Shown here one piece after another: positions 6,870 through 9,930 of a stretch of DNA of 9,930 nt (within the stretch, counting starts at the first letter, position 1; every line of letters starts with the position of its first letter). Position numbers and translations under genes: made by a program. The notes under the pieces are model-generated. The model made no database searches, was not told the DNA's origin, and saw nothing but the letters and a program-made list of their open reading frames with translations. Origin of the DNA: a bacterium. GTDB taxonomy: Bacteria > Verrucomicrobiota > Verrucomicrobiia > Methylacidiphilales > Verrucolacustridaceae. The stretch lies in NCBI GenBank assembly GCA_009921985.1, contig RFWS01000036.1:1-9930 (forward strand). The letters are read 5' to 3'.

Positions 6870-8471
6870 ATGAAAACAAGAATTCAAGACATCACCGCCC
6901 GTGAGGTCATCGATTCACGGGGAAATCCGACGCTCGAAGCAGATGTACTGCTGGAGGGGGGTGCCTTCGGATCTGCCATGGTCCCTAGTGGGGCCAGCAC
7001 GGGCATCCATGAAGCCCTGGAACTTCGCGATGGAGACGCCAAGCGTTATGGGGGCAAGGGTGTCCTAAAGGCCGTGGCGAACGTGAAGGAAAAGATCGCC
7101 CCGGCTTTGAAGGGAAAAGATGCGGGGGACTTGCGGGCTGTCGACAAGGTCATGCTGGATCTCGACGGAACGGCAAACAAAAAAAATCTCGGTGCCAATG
7201 CCGTTTTAGGGGTTTCCCTGGCGGCTGCCCGGGCGGCTGCAGCGGCCCACGATCAACCGCTGTACCGTTGGCTGGGCGGAGAAAAGGCGACCGTTCTACC
7301 GGTGCCGATGGCCAACATCCTGAACGGGGGCGCCCACTCCGATGCCCCAATTGATTTTCAGGAGTTCATGATCATTCCGCGGGGGCTGCCCACTTTTCGT
7401 GAAGCGATCCGTTGCGGCGCCGAAATCTTTGCCGCCCTAAAAAAGATTCTGCATGACAAAAAGTTGGGTACGGCCGTGGGAGATGAAGGTGGCTTTGCTC
7501 CCCGGCTTGAATCCACCGAGGCGGCGCTGGAGGTGATGTCCCAAGCCACGGAGAAAGCCGGCTACATTCTCGGGAAGCAGGTTTTCTTTGCCCTGGATGT
7601 GGCCAGCAGCGAATTTTACGACAGCAAGACCAAGGAGTACGTCTTTAAGAAATCGGACCAGCGGCGCCTTCCTGCCTCCGCCTTGGTGGAGTTTTACGCC
7701 CAACTGCAGAAGAAATATCCGATTGTGTCGATCGAGGATGGAACCGCCGAGGAGGACTGGGATGGCTGGAAGATCCTGACCCAAAAACTAGGGTCGCAAA
7801 CCCAACTGGTCGGGGATGATCTTTTTGTGACCAATGTGGAGTTTTTGAAAAAGGGAATCGCCCAGAAAGTGGCCAACTCGATCCTCGTGAAGGTGAATCA
7901 GATCGGCAGCCTGAGCGAGACATTGGACGCCATCGAGCTCGCCCGTTCCGCCAAGTACACGGCCGTAATCAGTCATCGCAGCGGGGAGACGGAAGATTCG
8001 ACCATTGCCGATTTGGCCGTGGCCACCAACGCGGGCCAGATCAATCCAAGGCCGTCTATGGCGGACAACTCACGACTGTTTGATCCGCGCGGCTACGGGG
8101 CGCCTGCGTCCAAGGGCCAGTTTTGGCGGGTGATCCAACCTTGGGCCTATGCCCTTGTCGGCCTGCTGGCGGTGGCCGTGGTGCTGGCTTTGTTTTATCC
8201 GGCCTGGAAACGGGGCCAGCGCCTGAAGGACCAATCGGAGTTACTGCAAACCCAGATCACCCAGAAGAAGCAGGAATTGGCGGATTTGCAGGAGGAGGCC
8301 GGCCGCCTGAAGGACGACCCCTTTACGGTGGAGCGGATGTCGCGGGACACCCTCAACGTGGCCCGTCCAGGTGAGGTGATTTTCAAATTTCAGCCTTATG
8401 CCACCAATGCGGCTGGCCCCGGGGAAGCCAAGCGGACGACGGGGCAACAGGAGGCCAGCCAAAGGCCATGA
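6870..8471 (+). CDS. eno: Enolase (C-terminally truncated) fused in frame to an FtsB/DivIC-type protein
   Basis: This 533-residue frame starts as enolase (2-phosphoglycerate to phosphoenolpyruvate, glycolysis): MKTRIQDITAREVIDSRGNP, SGASTG, His156 in GGAHSD, the proton donor Glu206 in GDEGG, metal-ligand motifs ALDVASSEF, SIEDG and VGDDLF, the catalytic base Lys341 in ILVKVNQ, and Arg370-Ser371 in SHRSGETED. Family similarity ends at GQI (389-391). The next residue is Asn392, where E. coli has substrate-binding Lys393, and the last ~40 residues of enolase are absent from every frame. From Met397 the frame continues as a membrane protein of the septum-initiator type. In E. coli eno and ftsB are also adjacent, so this looks like two neighbours joined by a deletion, or an assembly error. 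As written, enolase activity is doubtful. No clear ribosome binding site precedes 6870; the start is set by family match. The stop overlaps the malate dehydrogenase start (ATGA). Confidence 0.88.
   Translation: MKTRIQDITAREVIDSRGNPTLEADVLLEGGAFGSAMVPSGASTGIHEALELRDGDAKRYGGKGVLKAVANVKEKIAPALKGKDAGDLRAVDKVMLDLDGTANKKNLGANAVLGVSLAAARAAAAAHDQPLYRWLGGEKATVLPVPMANILNGGAHSDAPIDFQEFMIIPRGLPTFREAIRCGAEIFAALKKILHDKKLGTAVGDEGGFAPRLESTEAALEVMSQATEKAGYILGKQVFFALDVASSEFYDSKTKEYVFKKSDQRRLPASALVEFYAQLQKKYPIVSIEDGTAEEDWDGWKILTQKLGSQTQLVGDDLFVTNVEFLKKGIAQKVANSILVKVNQIGSLSETLDAIELARSAKYTAVISHRSGETEDSTIADLAVATNAGQINPRPSMADNSRLFDPRGYGAPASKGQFWRVIQPWAYALVGLLAVAVVLALFYPAWKRGQRLKDQSELLQTQITQKKQELADLQEEAGRLKDDPFTVERMSRDTLNVARPGEVIFKFQPYATNAAGPGEAKRTTGQQEASQRP
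8058..8471 (+). other. FtsB/DivIC-like septum formation initiator module, possibly translated from its own ATG
   Basis: From the ATG at 8058 this part encodes 137 residues with the usual order of the family: a short cytoplasmic N-terminus, one transmembrane helix (WAYALVGLLAVAVVLALFY, about residues 425-443 of the fused frame), a charged coiled coil (about 447-480, QSELLQTQITQKKQELADLQ) and the signature DPFTVERMSRDTLNVARPGEVIFKF. FtsB/DivIC proteins bind FtsL and help activate septal peptidoglycan synthesis. AAGG at 8048-8051, 6 bases before the ATG, could allow independent initiation inside the longer frame, giving a normal-length protein. As a fusion, enolase would precede the membrane helix on the cytoplasmic side, which is topologically possible. 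About 40 Gly, Ala, Thr and Gln-rich residues follow the core domain. Confidence 0.75.
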
Positions 8472-9463
8472 GTGACCCGATTCGCGTGGCTGTCACCGGC
8501 GCGGCTGGGCAGATTGGATATGCGATCCTCTTTCGCATTGCTTCCGGCGGCCTTTTTGGGCCCCAGCAAAAGGTGCGTCTCCAGTTGCTGGAAGTTCCCG
8601 CAGCGGAGACCGCCCTGCAGGGCGTTGTGATGGAAATCCGGGATGCCGCCAATCCGTGTCTTGACGGCATCCTTGCCACCTCGGATCCGCGAAAGGCGTT
8701 TGAAGGAGCGGACTGGACATTCTGCATCGGCAGCATCCCCCGGAAGCAGGGAATGGAGCGGGCGGAACTTCTCGGTCTGAACGGGAAAATCTTTGTCGAG
8801 CAGGGTCGGGTGATTTCGGAAGTTGCCTCCAAGAACGCCCGCGTCCTGGTGGTGGGGAACCCTTGCAACACCAACGCCTGGATTGCCAAACAGTCCGGAT
8901 CGGGTCTTTCTCCGGACCGTTGGTTCGCGATGACCCGTTTGGATGAAAACCGTGCCAAAGCCCGCCTGGCCGAAAAAGCCGGAGTCCCAGTCGACCAAGT
9001 GGATCGTCTGGCGGTCTGGGGCAATCATTCCCCGACGATGTACCCGGATTTCACCCATGCTCGCATTTCCGGAAAACCTGCCACGGAGGTGATCCGGGAT
9101 CGGGCGTGGTTGGAGGGCGATTTCTTGAAATCCGTCCAACAGCGCGGAGCGGAGGTCCTGAAGGCAAGGGGGCTCTCCAGTGCGGCCAGTGCCGCCCATG
9201 CCGCCCTCGATACGGTTCGCACCCTCCATGAAGGAACCAAAGAGGGGGACTGGACCAGTGTGGCAGTCAGTTCCGACGGAAGCTACGGGGTGCCGAAGGG
9301 TCTGATGTGTTCGTTTCCCATCCGGGCTTTGGGGGGCGGAAAGTGGGAGATTGTGCAAGGCCTGAAGCTGGACGATTTTGGTCAAAAGAAGTTGGCGGCC
9401 ACGGTGTCGGAATTGGAGGATGAACGGGCCGCGGCGGCGAAAGCGGTGGGGATATCGGGTTAG
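8468..9463 (+). CDS. mdh: NAD-dependent malate dehydrogenase
   Basis: This 331-residue Rossmann-fold enzyme of the LDH/MDH superfamily interconverts malate and oxaloacetate in the TCA cycle. Seen directly: the nucleotide loop VTGAAGQIGY; LLEVPAAETALQG, whose Glu marks NAD over NADP preference; the mobile loop IPRKQGMER with substrate-binding arginines; VVGNPCNTN; the pair Asp159 and Arg162 in TRLDENRA; and catalytic His187 in WGNHSPTMYPD. The layout and numbering closely follow the Thermus-type (cytosolic-like, type 2) malate dehydrogenase, not the E. coli type. The ATG overlaps the preceding stop by 4 bases, with AGGAGG at 8449-8454 about 13 bases upstream, so translation is probably coupled to the FtsB-like part. 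All catalytic residues are present and the length is normal. Confidence 0.95.
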   Translation: MSDPIRVAVTGAAGQIGYAILFRIASGGLFGPQQKVRLQLLEVPAAETALQGVVMEIRDAANPCLDGILATSDPRKAFEGADWTFCIGSIPRKQGMERAELLGLNGKIFVEQGRVISEVASKNARVLVVGNPCNTNAWIAKQSGSGLSPDRWFAMTRLDENRAKARLAEKAGVPVDQVDRLAVWGNHSPTMYPDFTHARISGKPATEVIRDRAWLEGDFLKSVQQRGAEVLKARGLSSAASAAHAALDTVRTLHEGTKEGDWTSVAVSSDGSYGVPKGLMCSFPIRALGGGKWEIVQGLKLDDFGQKKLAATVSELEDERAAAAKAVGISG

Positions 9464-9468
9464 TTCCG

Positions 9469-9551
9469 GGTCCATTCCAGGCTCGGGTACGCAGGGGTAG
9501 GAAGGCGGCTCGTCCGATGGACCGCTAGACATTCTGAATGGCCATCGGGTG
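9469..9551 (+). promoter_or_regulatory. Two mutually exclusive hairpins in the mdh downstream gap
   Basis: Stem A pairs GGTCCATT (9469-9476) with GATGGACC (9516-9523), one G-T wobble, around a 39-base loop. Stem B pairs CGTCCGATGG (9511-9520) with CCATCGGGTG (9542-9551), two wobbles, around a 21-base loop. The segment 9516-9520 belongs to both, so only one stem can form at a time. There is no following T-run. The arrangement resembles an attenuator in form, but ligand, antiterminator role or a non-coding RNA cannot be shown from the sequence; chance pairing in GC-rich DNA is a real alternative. Nothing else recognisable (no tRNA, no ORF with family similarity) lies in 9464-9606. Confidence 0.25.
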
Positions 9552-9606
9552 ATCCGGCAACCTGGTCGCCCCGGTCAGGAATTCCGTGATAGGCTGAAGG
9601 CGGATT

Positions 9607-9930
9607 TTGCAGACATCAGGGAAACGGGCGGAGGGTAGGGCGCCCCTGGACACAACCGGTTTAGAGCGGTTCGTGCCCAGCGGGGTGACGGGAGGGGTCT
9701 GGTCATTGGCCGGATGGCCCGCAGGAGCCCAGGCCTTGGCGGCTGTGCTGTTATCCAATCGAAGGGAAGGTTCCGGCTGGCTGATGCTCTGTGAGAACGT
9801 CCGCCAGCAAGATGAGTTGGCTGCGGAAATCGAGGCATGGGGAGGGCGATGCCTGGTGATTCCCGAGGCCTTTCGGGGTTCGGAAAAAGTCAGGCCCGAT
9901 CCGGACATGGAGGCGGAGTGGATCGGATCC
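9607..9930 (+). CDS. Probable transcription-repair coupling factor Mfd, N-terminal fragment (partial)
   Basis: The frame is open from 9598 to the window end without a stop; an in-frame TGA lies at 9595-9597. From a TTG at 9607, preceded by GAAGG at 9596-9600 with a 6-base spacer, it encodes 108 residues. The part VWSLAGWPAGAQALAAVLL, then WLMLCENVRQQDELAAEIEAW and RCLVIPE, fits the start of the UvrB-like domain 1 of Mfd (pattern: G-L-x-G-S/P-x-x-A, then a strand V/L-V-x-x and E-x-A-x-x-L). Mfd removes stalled RNA polymerase and recruits UvrAB. GTG codons at 9673 and 9685 are alternative starts, so the N-terminal ~25 residues are uncertain. The helicase and RNA polymerase-interacting parts lie outside the window, so the identity is a reasoned guess. 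Confidence 0.5.
   Translation, partial: MQTSGKRAEGRAPLDTTGLERFVPSGVTGGVWSLAGWPAGAQALAAVLLSNRREGSGWLMLCENVRQQDELAAEIEAWGGRCLVIPEAFRGSEKVRPDPDMEAEWIGS

Noticed and set aside
8043..8110. The missing enolase tail in another reading frame (simple frameshift)
   Set aside because: Translation of both other forward frames gives no KTG, RSER or KYN-like segment, and one frame soon stops, so a single indel does not restore the tail.
8396..9532. A 378-codon open frame on the - strand
   Set aside because: It is antisense to malate dehydrogenase, whose catalytic motifs are complete on the + strand; the translated - strand shows no family pattern and is a by-product of GC-rich codon use.
9464..9606. tRNA or tRNA-like gene in the gap after mdh
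   Set aside because: Paired arms exist but no T-loop sequence, anticodon-arm arrangement or CCA-compatible acceptor stem could be laid out on either strand.
1..9930. CRISPR array, insertion sequence, integrase or attachment-site repeats
   Set aside because: No spaced direct repeats, transposase-like frames or terminal inverted repeats were seen; the window is continuous housekeeping sequence.

Overview
The window reads as a piece of a bacterial chromosome carrying housekeeping genes, GC-rich by eye, with every supportable gene on the + strand and packed into one or a few operons. A member of the PVC superphylum, most likely Verrucomicrobiota, fits best. The main reason is a GreA with a roughly 450-residue N-terminal extension, an architecture known from Chlamydia. 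Supporting points are a histidyl-tRNA synthetase of the 'REHFQWN' type and an aspartyl-tRNA synthetase with the residues of the non-discriminating (Asp/Asn) type. This assignment is inference; no rRNA or other marker is present.

Layout. 1-144: C-terminal end of an HU/IHF-type DNA-binding protein. 173-3213: hisS and aspS, overlapping by one base; a perfect hairpin just before hisS buries its ribosome binding site. 3260-4500: a CGWS monothiol glutaredoxin and a SirB1/transglutaminase-core-like protein with a strong ribosome binding site. 4548-4943: a small exported protein with an OB-fold-like pattern. 5000-6847: the long PVC-type GreA. 6870-8471: a single open frame in which enolase runs, without a stop, into a complete FtsB/DivIC-type septum formation initiator. 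8468-9463: NAD-dependent malate dehydrogenase, overlapping the previous stop by 4 bases. 9607-9930: the start of a protein that looks like Mfd (transcription-repair coupling factor), cut by the window edge. The 143-base gap before it holds two mutually exclusive hairpins.

Functionally the genes serve nucleoid structure, translation (two aminoacyl-tRNA synthetases), redox chemistry, rescue of stalled RNA polymerase (GreA and probably Mfd), central carbon metabolism (enolase, malate dehydrogenase) and cell division (FtsB-like). No mobile element, CRISPR array, tRNA, rRNA or transferred gene island is visible.

The most unusual signal is the enolase-FtsB junction. The enolase stops matching its family exactly at the substrate-binding lysine (E. 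coli Lys393; Asn392 here) and lacks the last ~40 residues. The FtsB-like part keeps its own ATG and a possible Shine-Dalgarno sequence. It is either a real gene fusion or deletion with functional consequences, or a sequence or assembly error.
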